From Siphonodentalium dalli (taxonomy: Eukaryota > Mollusca > Scaphopoda > Gadilida > Siphonodentaliidae), in contig CP136064.1 of assembly GCA_032622095.1 (NCBI GenBank), positions 184,618,209 through 184,682,208 on the forward strand: a stretch of 64,000 nucleotides of DNA. Reading direction: 5' to 3'. The notes under the pieces were generated by a model. The model was not told where the DNA came from. It saw only the letters and a program-made list of their open reading frames with translations, and did not search any database. A program made the position numbers and the translations under genes. Within the stretch, counting starts at the first letter, position 1, and each line of letters begins with the position of its first letter. Below are positions 24,128 through 36,137 of the stretch, one piece after another.

Positions 24128-27100
24128 AGTGGTCGGGTACCACTGTTGAGACCCATTTTTTAAAAGGAGAAATATATATTGTTCACGAAAATGATAGTGA
24201 AAAGTAGCTGAATTGGTGGTGGCTATTGTCCAATCGATGATGAACGATACCCACCAGGGACTTTTTCCAGAAATTAACGACTTTGGTAAAGCGAGCCCTG
24301 CGGCTATGTCCCAACTTATTTGCCAACATTGTTGGTGTTAAAATTACTACATCATATCATTTATCAACTTGATATGCAAAAGTGTTGGTTAATTTGGATT
24401 TTCCTGTCATTTGGAGCCGAAACATTTATTTTTTGCTGAAAAATCGGTCTTTTTCCAAAAAATATTTATTTTCAAACATTATCATTCACACGGATATTGC
24501 AATAATGCCTAAATATTTAATCCATATGGTGTAGCAGTAATATGACAAGCATATGTAGAAAGATGTTAACAGAAAGTTTGAACGGTTTGCGAGATACTGG
24601 ATTTTAGCTACCCCTCCCCCAAACACTTTTTTGTCGAAAAATTACATATTTTTGATAATGACTTTACAACATTTTCTAATTGATCTTAATGTGACCCAAT
24701 ATAAATCTTGTACTGAAAGGTTTGTCCATATATACCGTTTAATTGACTACAGATGTGTTCAGGCTTCCAGACCCCCAGTCACAACAACAAGATAGTTTAT
24801 TGATAGCAGGTAATTCTAAATGCATTAACATCGATAGTATAGTACTAAAATATGTGTTATAAAGAACACATCACCAACTATAGTATTCATATGGCTCAGT
24901 TGTTATCTGGAAATCACATGTAGAAAGAATTTGACAGAAATTGTGAACGGTTTGTCATATATTGGATTTTAGCTACTGCTCCCCCGAACATGTTTTGGTC
25001 GAAAAAATACATATTTATGATAACGACAACAAACACTTTTCTGAATTATTCTAATGGGACCAAATCATGATTCATGTGATGAAAACCGGATCCGTCGACA
25101 CCGGGAGCGTGGTTAAAGATGTCATCATGCTTCCAAACCCCCAGTTACAACAACACATTTTATTTATAAATTGTAATTTTATATTCATATATAGCGATTT
25201 TGTGGAACTAACCTATTTGTAAAAACGACACATAATACAGACTAACATATACAGAACAAAATCATTGTTGCTATCATATTTATTGTTAGGGTCCCTCTAA
25301 ATCGACCAAAATATAGAAAAATGGATATTGTATTTTATATCACATAAATAGTCTGATCAACGTGACAAGCGTTAGTTCAAATATGTTCTATGTTTTGGGG
25401 TCCCCCTACACTATTAGAAGTAATTAGCACACACCACGAATTGAAAGAATATGATCTCAATATTAACTGAGTGTGTGTACATAGGATATTTATATAAGGA
25501 AATTCACAATGTTTATGGATGAGTTGGTTCCCGAAATAGTGTGGCACTTTACAAAACATGGCTGCATGACAAATATGAAAGGCGAATTTTCTATTTTTCG
25601 AGAACACTCTACCCGATTTAAAGTCTTGAACACAATATGAACTGAAGCTATATGCTCTCTATATTAACTGAGAGTGTAAGCGGAAAGTAGTGCTATCATG
25701 GAATACATCTTTTGTCTGTGTTGCTTTACACAAAGCGGCTAATAAATAAGAAAGACGAATTTGCTATGTTATGAGGACCCCCTACCCAATTGAAGTGTTA
25801 AAGTTGAACCACCACGAACTGAGAATGTGGACAAAGGGTAGTAATATCAGGATTTAAACAATGTGTATGGATGGGTTGGTTCCCGAAAGTCTTTGACGCT
25901 TTAGAAAAAGCGGATGACCAACGACAAAGGCGAATATTGTTTTTTGTTGGACCCCTTTATAAACCCATTTAAATTCTTGAATACACCATGCAATGAAGAT
26001 GTATGCTCTTGATATTAACTGACAGTGTGAACCAAAGATAGTGCTAACAGGGATAATACAATTTATATGAGTGGTTTGGTTCCCGAAATCCTAGGGTACT
26101 TTACAAAAGGTGGCTGGCAAATACGAAAGTTGAATTTCCTTTGTTTGGGGCCTCCTACACCATTTAAAGTTTTAGACACCACGAAATGAAAGGATATTCT
26201 CTCAATATTAACCGAGGGTGTGGACAAATGGTAGTTATATCAGGCAATACACGTCTTTAATTTATGGGTTTGTTCCCGAATATCTGGGATACTTTACAAA
26301 AAGTGGCTATCAAACGAGAAAGGCGAATTCTCACTGTTTTGTACAGGTGTCCTTAACCAATTTGAACTCTTGAACACACCATGTACTGAGGCTATATGCT
26401 CTCAATATTTGCTGAGTGTGTGAACGAAAGGGGATACACAATATATATGGGTAGTTTGGTTCCCGAAATCCTAGAGCACTATACAAAAGGCGGCTGGCTA
26501 ATGCGAAAGGGTAATTTTCTTTGTTTTGATGCTACCCTATCACATTTGAAGTCTTGAACACACCGTGAACTGAAAGGATATGCTCCCAATATTAACTAAA
26601 GGTGTAGAGAAATTGAAGCTATATCAATAAATATACACCTTTTATGGATGGGTTATTTTTCGAACGTCTGGGCCACTTTACAAAAAGCGGGTGGCAAACG
26701 GGAAAGTCGAATTATCACTGTTTTGGGGGACCCCTAACCCATTTAATATCTTGAACACACCATGAACTGAAGTTATATGGTCCAAAACTTAGCTAAATGT
26801 GTAAAGGAAAGGTGGCGCTTTCAGGGAATTATCAATTGATATGGGTGATTTGGTTGCCCCGAAATCCTGGGACACTTCACAAAAAGCCTGCTGGAAAATA
26901 CCACATGCGCATTTTGTATGTTTTGAGCACCCCACTATACCCACTTGAAGTCTTAAATACGACACAACCTTTAATGATATGCTCTCAGATTTAACTGCTG
27001 GTGTGGATAATGGTAGTAGTATTCGAAAATACGCATATTTTATTCTTGGGATGGTTCCCGAAAGTCTGTGGCACTTTACAACAAGAGGCTGGCAAACGAA

Positions 27101-29332
27101 AAAGGCTAATTTTCACTGTCTTAGGGGACTCCAATCCCTATTTGAAATCTTGCACACACCAGTAGCTAAAGGAATATGCTATCAATATCACCCGTGATTG
27201 TGCCTGAATGGTTGTTCTATCAAAAAGATGCAATGTTTAATGATAGGTTGATTCACGAAAGCAAATGGCACCCTACAAAAAGCAGATGGCAAATGATAAA
27301 GGCTAATTTTGAGGGACCCCCTACCCCATGTAAACTATTGAATCCACAATGAACTCAATTGGTGTGCTCTCAATGTCAAACGACGGTATGGACAAATGGC
27401 TATTCTATCAGGAAATACACAATTGTTATAGATGGGTTGATATCGACAGCCAGAGATAATTTACAAAAAGCGGCTGGCAAATACAAAATGTGGTTTTTCA
27501 CTGTTTTTAGGAACTTCTAGTCAATTTGAAGACTAGAACACACCAAGAACTGGAAGTATCTTCTCAGTATTAACTGAGTGTATGGACAATGTGTAGGTGT
27601 ATAAGGAAGTACATAATTTATATAGATGGATTGGGTTGAGAAAACATCAGCACGGTACTTTACGAAATGTAGCTGGAAAATAAGAAAACAAATTTGAGGA
27701 CCCAGTTATACACACCATGGGTGTGTTGGTTCCCGTAAGCCTGCATCATGTGGCACATTTTCAGTTTCATGTACACCTACCCTATTTTAAGTCTTGAACA
27801 CACGCACGTACTGAAGGTTCTCAATATCAATAGATGTTGTGGCCGAAGGGCTATTCCATCCGGCATTTTCGGATATAAAAGGGTCTGTTGGTTGCCAACA
27901 GCCTGTGACACTTTACAAAAGGAAGCTGGCAAATAACAAAGATGCAAACTTCAACGGTGTGTGTACCACCTGCGCTATTTTAAGTCCTGAAATCACCACG
28001 AACTGAAGGGATATGCTCTTGTTTTAACTGAGGCTGTGTACAGAGAGTAGTTCTATCAGGAAGTAAACAATTTGTACGGACATGTTGGTTCCTGATAGTC
28101 TGGGACACTTTGCAGTAATCGGCTGGCAATACTAAAGCGAAATTTTATCGTTTTTGGGACCCCATACCCTATCTGAAGTCTTGAACATACCACGAACTAA
28201 AATGATGTATACGTTTTAGCAGAGGGTGTGTGGAAAAGGTTATTCGATCAGGAAATATTTAATTACTTTGGATGGGCTCGTTTTCCGAAAGGCTGCGGCA
28301 CCTTACAAAAACCGAACGGCAGATAATAAAAACCATTTTCGATGGTTTGGAGTCCACCTACCCTATTTTAAGTCTTGAACACCCAAAAGAACTGAATATA
28401 TGACAACGTTCTCTCAGTTACACACCACACTATTTTGCTTTTGATTTAGATATACTGGTATATAAAACTGGGATAACTGCCACCTTTGTGAGATTATAGT
28501 AGGGATTCATTTGAACATAATATTTATTTTCTATATATTATTTATTATTTAGAGGGGCTCTAACAATCACTTTGGCAACAATGGTGATTGTGTTGGATAT
28601 CTATGAGACTCTATTTAGACATTGTGTGTCATATGTTGTTTATAACAAATATTTCAGTCCTACAAAGTCGACGTCGATGCATGTGTATATACAGCTGTTA
28701 GCAATGAAATATGTTGCTGTTGTAACTTGGGGCCTGGAAGCCTTATCACGTCTTTAATCACTTCAGCAATGTCCCCGGCCGCAATGTTTAGCAGACGAGT
28801 CATGTTGGGTCCCATTATGATCAATTGGGAAATTTTGTAAAGTTCTTAACAAAAATATGATTGGGGGTACCTAAAATCCATTATTTCGGAAACTGTTCTA
28901 AATTTCTATTAACTTCTGTCTACATATGCTTGTCAGATAACTGCTACACCATACGGATTAAATATCTTGACATTATTGCAATATCCATTTGAAAAAAAAA
29001 ATATTTTTGTGAAAAAGAGCGATTGTTTAGCAAAAAATAAATGTTTCGGCTCCAAATGGCAGGACAATCCAAATTAACCAATACTTTTTTTCATATCAAG
29101 TAGAGACATAATATGATGTAGTAATTTAGCACCAACAATGTTGGCAAATAAGTTAGGACATAGCTGCAAGCCTCGCTTTGCCAAAATCGTTAATTTCAGG
29201 AAAGATTCGTTATTTTTCACTATCATTTTCGTGAACAATTTCTTCTTTAAAAAAAGTTTGTTTTCAACTTGTTCTACCGTGGGTAGGGATATCTCGAAAA
29301 CTAGAGCTCTTTTTCGATTTGGCCGCTGCACT
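24113..29332. mobile_element. Family F: 5.2-kb inverted-repeat element with satellite core
   Basis: The left tip AGTGCAGCGGCCAAA and right tip TTTGGCCGCTGCACT are perfect inverse copies. Long arms follow (about 24,113-24,640 and 28,860-29,332), matching over TTGTTCACGAAAATGATAGT, TTTGCCAACATTGTTGG, GGAGCCGAAACATTTATTTT and ATGGTGTAGCAGT with indels. On the left, a ~365-bp block is directly repeated (about 24,540-24,790 and 24,905-25,155). A ~190-bp satellite fills the centre. I see no transposase frame and no clean target duplication. Confidence 0.75.
25330..28410. repeat. ~190-bp satellite array inside family F
   Basis: About 15 diverged monomers. Each contains a CTTGAACACACCATGAACTG block, ATATGCTCTCAATATTAACT, a GGTTGGTTCCCGAAA block, CACTTTACAAAA, GGCTGGCAAA and GGACCCC(C)TACCC. 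The first block recurs near 25,628, 25,804, 25,978, 26,173, 26,372, 26,556, 26,754, 26,955, 27,150, 27,340, 27,536, 27,797, 27,989, 28,180 and 28,377, usually 175-200 bp apart. The monomer length is near a nucleosome repeat. No coding potential. Confidence 0.9.
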
Positions 29333-30829
29333 GTCAGGCTAGTATCCGTTATACACGGACGTACGGATAAACTCTAGAAAAACCTGATTTACCACGCATG
29401 TTGACGTCACTATAACTTCGTATTACACGACAAGGCTCCGCAAACTAACCTCGAATTGAATTTAAAACGGAATTTTGGAATGTATCGTTACGTGCTTCTT
29501 GGTGAAACCGAATCAATGAGTTATTGTTCTGGACGAATCGTCAACATTCTTTGATGTTAAAATATGTGTTCCCCAGAGCAATCGTCTCGTGTCCACACTA
29601 AACCTTCAGTCACTTGTAGACCCATCATCCTATGCGGAATTGTGTTTGGCGGTTATGATATTATTATAGCACTATGTATACCCTTTACAATTCTGGTTGT
29701 TTTCCATCTGGCAAGTGTCCCCAACATAGTGTACATGTTGGTTGTTGTTACACGCCTTATACATCTTCCTATAAATAAAAGGAGGAAACAAATAAATAAT
29801 AAGTTATTTTTCAGCCAGTTGTTGACGATGTCCCCATACTGTTTGATGCAACATTATCTAAATGATTGTGTGTGCCATGATATAATAACCTTATTTCTGA
29901 CACCCAATTGCAAGTGACCCCAACAAGTCGTTTGGAACAGCTAACTGCAGAAAACATCCCTGGACCATTGTCTATCGGATACTGAGCACACAAGGGATAT
30001 TCAACATGCAGATAGAAGGTCACGTTTTATATTTGCATGTTGATTCTTGTAAATGGGACCAAGCTGTCCGACGCATTTCAATATGTCAGTCGGTATCCAA
30101 AGGTTAGAAATGTTTCGTTTTGTATCTAACAAGCTCTTTAGTAAATGGTGACAGACTGCATCGAAATAAAAGTTGTATGTCCAGATATTATGGCCTTTTG
30201 TCTCTAGCTCAGCTTTTGGGGACATCTTCAGACTGTAACTGGTCAGAGTCTTAGTATATGCCCTGGGGTATCCAACATACAGAAAAATAACGTTTGTTAT
30301 TTACCAACCATGGTTTTGAATGTCTCTGTCAGCAAACTTACTTCTTCAGAGTTTGAGATTTATTTGTTAATTCAATTTGTTCTTGTATTCCCTTTAAAGT
30401 ACAGAGTAACCCATTCTACCCATATTGTTCTGTAATTTCCTTTCCTTACAACCTTCGCGAGCGCAGATTCACAAAGGGCCTGTGTGTACTGGTGTATGCA
30501 TGGGACTATAGGGGGATTAAGACACAACTCAAGTTTCTTATTTGCCAGCTGTTTTAAGTGGTACCATGCTGTAATATCTAGGGTCATGGAAATGTATGGT
30601 TCATAGTCCGATATTTGTCTGTCCTTTATATATACAGGGAATAACGATTCTAATTTCCCAGTAGCCTTTTGTGAATGATGAAAGGCTTCGTCTGATCATC
30701 TTACAAATTTAGTGTTTTTACCCTAGTGTCTCGCATATGCTGAGATACGTTTTACTTCAATAACATATTACCGATTTATTTTAGGGAAACAGACTTGCAG
30801 TAGCTAATGTTTCGTTTGGTTTGATATGT
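29333..30829. other. Unassigned sequence
   Basis: No repeat boundary was recognised. A 117-codon frame at 29,564-29,917 includes a hydrophobic stretch around residues 20-65. In AT-rich DNA such frames arise easily and no family is recognised. Confidence 0.35.
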
Positions 30830-31140
30830 TCTAATCATACGCCCGGTTTGAAAAAAAATGATTTTACATTTAATCAGGCGGATTAAAGCCAGATTTAACA
30901 CCAGATAATACAAACTCATTGCTTTGTTCAATAAAGTAAAATTAGTGTCCAACTTAGTTGCACTAACGAAAATAGACATACAAACAAGGAGGCAAATTGG
31001 GGGACTATATTTTTCATCGGCAGCCCAAGCGCGCAATACTGTCGTATATGGCTGTGAAGCGTTTCGGCCAACAATGTAAATGTGAGCATTTGTAAGGATT
31101 TTGATTTGTTAAAAGGGCATAAAGCTCTAGTTTTTTCATG
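30830..31140. repeat. Family D dispersed repeat, copy 1
   Basis: Shares ATTTAATCAGGCGGATT, GTTGCACTAACGAAA, GAGGCAAATTGGGGGACTA, GCGCAATACTGTCGTATATG and GGCATAAAGCTCT with copies at 41,860 and 43,525. On the - strand a short peptide, SPPICLLVCMSI, is conserved with one other copy (SPPICLFVCVSI at 43.7 kb). This may be a coding relic or simple nucleotide identity. Confidence 0.65.
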
Positions 31141-31149
31141 TGATATTCA

Positions 31150-31300
31150 AGATCTTCAACTCGTTATGTTGGGATATAAGATTTTATGATACTCGTTTGA
31201 TAAATTTGATTTACAACTCGTCTACGACTCGTTGTGAACCAAATTTATTAAACTCGTTTCATAAAATCTTATATCCCAACATAACGGATTGGACTCATTG
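31150..31300. repeat. Palindrome with mirrored ACTCGT motifs (centre 31,224)
   Basis: The arms include ATGTTGGGATATAAGATTTT and its complement. The + strand carries ACTCGT in both arms at mirrored places: TC at 31,193-194 faces 31,254-255, and TC at 31,218-219 faces 31,229-230. A true palindrome would have ACGAGT in one arm. Further ACTCGT-like copies at the outer ends (31,159 and 31,292) are less regular. Confidence 0.85.
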
Positions 31301-31383
31301 GAGATCATCTATATCTCACGACAACTATTATCATGTTCATTCTATATCAACATGATATTATACTATTTAAGTTTGATATATAG

Positions 31384-31543
31384 AGAGTAATCAATTGGTT
31401 CCAATAATTACGTTAAATAATTCACGAGAGGCGAGAGACGTTGGTAAGAAATGAGTGCGCGTTAGCGCACGAGTTTCTTACCCAAACGTCTCTCGCCTCG
31501 AGTGAATTATTGAACGTAATTTTCGGAACTAATTGATTACTCT
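31384..31543. repeat. 160-bp palindrome with mirrored GA/GA mismatches
   Basis: The arms start AGAGTAATCAATT and contain GGCGAGAGACGTT. GA on the + strand at 31,426-427 (CACGAGAGG) faces GA at 31,500-501 (CTCGAGTG). GA at 31,453-454 faces 31,471-472, with a 2-base indel between. The loop is GCGCGTTAGCGC. This is the same mismatch rule as the preceding palindrome, in the opposite strand orientation. Confidence 0.85.
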
Positions 31544-31550
31544 ATTTATT

Positions 31551-33213
31551 ACACTTCTGCATCAATTTGGTTCGCCAAATATGATTAAAACACACATAAT
31601 TAATGCATGAATGTCCCGATGTGGAGAAAGATCAACCATCGAAAATTCAGTCTAGATCAGTAAGCGACGTAACGTCAATGACGTCACGGAAAATGACATA
31701 ATTCACTAGTGACATTACCATTTTTAATTAACAGCGTACAGGAGTGTAATAAATTATGGTAATATATTTTGTTGCTAAATATTTCTCCAGTTAATTATAA
31801 ACTACTCTCTTAAAACGGATGTTATTGTCCACGCGATGGCGAACGGTACCAAACATATACTGGAAATCAATGGCAAAATAAAGCGCATAGGTATTACAAC
31901 ACACATGAAAAAATCACCCTCCTAACAACAGACTCAGTGTATGTAAACAATTAGGAAAAAATATCAGGCAAACAATTGGTTTTCTGGGCTCCACACCACC
32001 CACCTGCCCGGACCTGGATCATGTTGTTTGCGCTGAATCGCTACGATAATTTGATGAGCATGTAGGCAACAGCTTTTGGCATGACAAATACATGTATATG
32101 CACGACTATCATGGTTAAATAATTGTTAAATCAGCTACATGTTCTGTACTTGTATATTAATTCCGCTTGTATATTAATTCTTGATGACTTAGTCCCCTCA
32201 TATTGATGATGATGATGACGGTGACAACACCAGTCGATTGACAATTTCACAGGCGTTTTGAATTTTCAAAAACAGTTTGTTTGTCTGACGCCAATATATG
32301 TGCTTTCAGTAACATATATAAGTTTGATAATGTTAAGCTCACGGACAATAGGCTTTCAATGCTATTGCTTCTTCAACCATGATTCCGGATCAACGGAAAT
32401 GGATATTTTCTGATAAATCCGTGTACGGATCTGAATCCCGAATCCTGGTTAAAGATGCACCTAATCTTGTAAGCACCCATTCACCATCAATTTAGCACCC
32501 AATCAAAGCCACACGGACTCATATCCTCCGAGAGATATGCCTGCAAAACAAATGGAGATATCGTTTTGTGCTCAGGGAACAATTACATTATACACTCGCA
32601 GACAGTACAATGAAAAGCCCTTATATATAGCAAGGTTCATCTCGGTGGGAAAATCTGGTAACTACGTCTCCGAGACGATTCGCAACCGTGATAATCAAGA
32701 CGACCACAACTGTAAGGCTTGATTCATATAAGTATGTCACTATACACCTGTTGGCCACAAGAGGGGCACATTAATTGTATGTTACTTCGTGTGGTGAGCT
32801 GGTAAACCATTCTAACTCGATCCAAACATCGTGGCGAGCTTCCAAACACATTTTGCAAAGTGTTGCTATTTATAGGTACTTTATATCAATATTGTGACCT
32901 CCAAGACCTATACGAACGCGGTAATGTAGCTATAGTTCCCTTCGGGTATTTAGTCAGTATCATTATTGATAATCGCTAACCACTTGTGACTCCTGTCTAT
33001 TTATCTTCGGCGTTTGAATATTTCATGTCACTGTCACAGTAAGCACACTTTTGATTTAGCTCTAACCCAGACTGTCTTATTCGATCGTTCATTTATTCCA
33101 CCGTATCTTGGTACCAATATAGAAAAACGGACACTCAGTTGTTGGTTATTTATTTCGTCTGTCATATCGCTATGCTATCAGTTTTATAAGTGCAGGATGC
33201 ACAAAGCGCAGGC
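31551..33213. other. Unassigned sequence
   Basis: A short (GAT)n run near 32,200 is the only repeat seen. There is no convincing exon. Confidence 0.4.
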
Positions 33214-33360
33214 TTAACCCATTCGACACTGAATGGATTCTCCCATTCAGTTATAAAAGTATACATTGGAACGGTCTATTTTTTTATTTAGAGGGGTGTT
33301 AAGATAATAACAGTTGACGACAGACAAAAAAACATAAGTATTTAGTATAGAAAGGGTTAA
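33214..33360. mobile_element. 147-bp piggyBac-like MITE
   Basis: Left TTAACCCATTCGACACTGAA and right TTTAGTATAGAAAGGGTTAA are imperfect inverted repeats bordered by TTAA. It is related in pattern to the TTAACCCTTTC ends at 2482 and 59,271, but with a different interior. Confidence 0.6.
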
Positions 33361-34019
33361 TTTGACTGAAAAAAAAACCCGGTATATGAATTGGGATTAG
33401 AACTCGATTTGATATTTGCTGAATGACTTACGGTGACTTGAGTCTGAGGACCCCGGACATTGATGTATTGCAAAGTGAATAGCAAGTGAGCACTATATGG
33501 ACTACGGTATATTCAATTACGAGTATCCACAAAGAGGCTTTTAGCAGATATTCCAATAGAACAATATGAAATTCCAATACATAAAGTTGTCTTATTTTGT
33601 TGATATACTATTTGCAGGAAGTATATATCCTCGGATTATCTGGGGAACTTCAACCGAGGTTTGTATGTGTATATACATTAAGTTTTCTGCTAGTCTCAAA
33701 TCTTGGTCAATTAAACAATTATGAGTCTCGTCGTTTCTTTTTGCATATTGTGATTCTAGTTGAAAAAATGTCACTAAAGTTTGCATTACGATTGGCCGAG
33801 AAGTGCTAAAATTAGTTTTCCATTCGTCAGAAGTGACCGCTGATTTTAGGTGTATAATGTGAATACATTTTGAACGGAGAAGGCTGCAGCAGACCGTATT
33901 CGCTCGTGTCTTTTACGTATACATGTAAATGTCTATACTGTACTACTTTGAACCGCGACTTCTCCATTGATAATATTGGAGAAGAAAGATCGATACGCAG
34001 TGTTATAATGATGGTTGAT
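33361..34019. other. Unassigned sequence
   Basis: No recognisable feature. Confidence 0.4.
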
Positions 34020-34525
34020 TATAGGTCGCCTCGCATATATAAGAGAATGCTTTGGCCTAACAAATTTTATACTATTTTTTATAATTGTTAAAAAACGTAA
34101 GAAAAAATGAAAAAAAAATACAAAATTGGTAAAGAATGTAAGAAATAATGATAAAAAAATTAAAAAATTGTTATAGAATTTAGAACAAAATGATAAAGAT
34201 TGATAAAGAAAGTAAGAAAAAATAATTAAAAAAATGATAAAATTGTTAAAGAATGTAAGACAAAATGATAAAAATTGTTATAGGATGTAAATAATAAATA
34301 TTATAAAAAATGATTAAAATTGTTAAATAATGTAAGAAATAATGATAACAATTATTAAAGAATGTAAGAAAAAAAAAAAAAAAAAGGATCAATAATTGTT
34401 AGGCCAATGCATACCATATATTATATATGCGAGGCTACCTATGGTCGATTCTCACATATAAGATAATGCATTGGCACATGGTCTTTAATGTTGCGCCAGC
34501 GCAGCTCCCGTCATGAAAGGGATAA
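34020..34525. mobile_element. piggyBac-related hairpin MITE with expanded A-rich array
   Basis: Contains hairpin units CGCATATATAAGAGAATGC (left) and GGCCAATGCAT...GATAATGCATTGGCAC (right), then GCGCCAGCGCAGCTCCCG and a terminal CATGAAAGGGATAAA. The last parts match the right end of the element at 20,961. Between the hairpin units, about ten ~33-bp A-rich units (GTAAGAAAAAATGATAAAAA and TTGTTAAAGAAT) form an array (34,060-34,395) that is only two or three units long in the 2482 element. The left terminus is not clear. Confidence 0.65.
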
Positions 34526-35214
34526 ATGAGAGTATAGCAATACACTGGCAATTATGTTCCGAAATATTGTTGATGTGTTCGTATAACGTTCGCTGCCAAA
34601 CGACCACATCCTGCCAAGTGAATTGAAATTAAGGATTTGACAGATGTTGGTGGCTTGTCTTTGCCAGCCTTTCGTGCATAATATCTGACACGCAGGTGTC
34701 ACGTGACCACACATGTTACAACTCACCAGTTATACTTCCAGATATACTCAAATTTTGCCAACCGTTCCAGACGTTCGTGCATAATATATAATACGCAGAA
34801 GTCACGTGACCATACATGTTACAACTCATCAGTTATAATTCCAGATACACTCAAATTTATCCTCAATGACCTATCTCCCATCAGCCTTTCCCCGACATAT
34901 TTCAGTTGCTGCCACGAGGGGCCCTGTCAATTCGGGTATAGCAAGATGAATAGCACATAAATCGTCACGTGCCATCAAATGCTGGCTAGGCTTTTTCTAT
35001 TTCCGCCCACGCTGAGAGGTGGGGAATAACTTTGCATGACTTGTGTACATGAGGAAATATGTTGTGCATTGGAGTGATCTCCCTGTGAAATTAATATTCA
35101 TTTGCCAATAAAGCCTACAACGTCGTGATAATACCGGAAGCTACTTATCGAAACGTGTGATTTCTGACGCTGAATTATAACAACCTAAACCATTAAGGAT
35201 TTTACACGACGAGC
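34526..35214. other. Unassigned sequence with a 103-bp direct repeat
   Basis: A block beginning TTCGTGCATAATAT, with GTCACGTGACCA(C/T)ACATG and AACTCA(C/T)CAGTTATA, occurs at 34,671 and again at 34,774. Otherwise no feature. Confidence 0.6.
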
Positions 35215-35253
35215 GCTACGATCCAACATTCTCGCGTAAATACGCACATAATC

Positions 35254-36137
35254 CAGGGGGGGGGGGGGGCGAAAAAAACTGCGGGACACAACGTACCGGG
35301 GTGGGGGGGGGGGGTACCTAGGCGTCAAAAATTTACACGTAAATTTTGTCCTTATTCATTTAGGGGGGGGGGGGTTGTCAGTCGGAAAAAATTTGCATGT
35401 AATGTTTTTCCAAATATGTATTTTCAGACTCACAACTTCAATTTTCTCTCATTTTATAGAATATGGATTAACCTTAATATCCAAATCATATATACATGAG
35501 TAGTACAATCCACCTAAAACAATTTTGGATAACCACTGTCTTGGTTTATATGTGATATTGACACCATTAACCCTCTTAATAATGCCGACTATGTCAGTGT
35601 ATACCAGTCGAATGCCGAATTCTACCCTGCGATCGCTTATCTGGCAAATTTTTACTGCAGAACTATCCCATGTATTAAAAAATTTCTCCTCCAATGGTAT
35701 CAGAAAACAGTTATATGCTGGTATCTCACTCATCTCATTTGCATCTTTTTCAAAGTCGAGGTAATGACTAGTTGTCATTTTTTAAAGTGCATACAAAGCG
35801 TTGCGATCACCAATATACATGTTTGTACATGTCATGACATCACGAGGTACAAATCTGCGTTCTACTGGTAGACAATGACCATTTTAGTCATAATAATCTA
35901 AACTAAGTTACCAAGCACCTTCTCGTGAATTGTATGCTCCGGTGTTTTTTTCGGTTTCCGGTCAAACCGAGTTGTTGTCCGGCTGGGGTAGATTTGATTT
36001 TTCTGGGGGTGGGGGGGGGGGAATGGTCAGTGGAAAAAAACTTCAGAAAAACTGTTTGGGGGGGGGGGGGTACTCAAACCGAAGAAAACTGTTTTGTCCA
36101 CCCCGTGTCTGCAGTTTTTTTTCCGCCCCCCCCCCTG
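35254..36137. mobile_element. 884-bp poly-G-ended element, 7-bp target duplication
   Basis: The left end CAGGGGGG(n)CGAAAAAAACTGC and right end GCAGTTTTTTTTCCG(C)nCTG form an inverted repeat of about 38 bp including ACAC. The flanks are CATAATC (35,247-35,253) and CATAATC (36,138-36,144), a perfect duplication inside a family C repeat. Several internal G-runs of 9-14 occur in both halves, next to GGTCAGT/GAAAAAA pieces. The centre holds an open frame (next entry). The superfamily is unknown. Confidence 0.8.
35449..35778 (-). CDS. Open frame inside the poly-G element, unknown protein
   Basis: The 109-codon frame runs from an ATG to a stop, not overlapping any tandem repeat, roughly centred in the 884-bp element. 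The peptide has balanced composition: an acidic N-terminus (DFEKDANEMSEIP), a middle with PLEEKFFNTWDSS and VKICQISDRRVEFGIRLVY, and a C-terminus with PRQWLSKIVLGGLYYSCIYD. It has no signal peptide or clear membrane span. I do not recognise a family. It could be a captured gene fragment, a remnant of an element-encoded protein, or chance. It is the most protein-like free-standing frame in the window. Confidence 0.35.
   Translation of the reverse strand: MTTSHYLDFEKDANEMSEIPAYNCFLIPLEEKFFNTWDSSAVKICQISDRRVEFGIRLVYTDIVGIIKRVNGVNITYKPRQWLSKIVLGGLYYSCIYDLDIKVNPYSIK

Noticed and set aside
24000-29000. CRISPR-like reading of the ~190-bp repeats
   Set aside because: Repeats are long, diverged and directly adjacent without unique spacers; this is a satellite in eukaryotic DNA.
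29564-29917. 117-codon frame with possible membrane segments
   Set aside because: Hydrophobic stretches are expected from AT-rich DNA; no recognised family, splice signal or repeat context.
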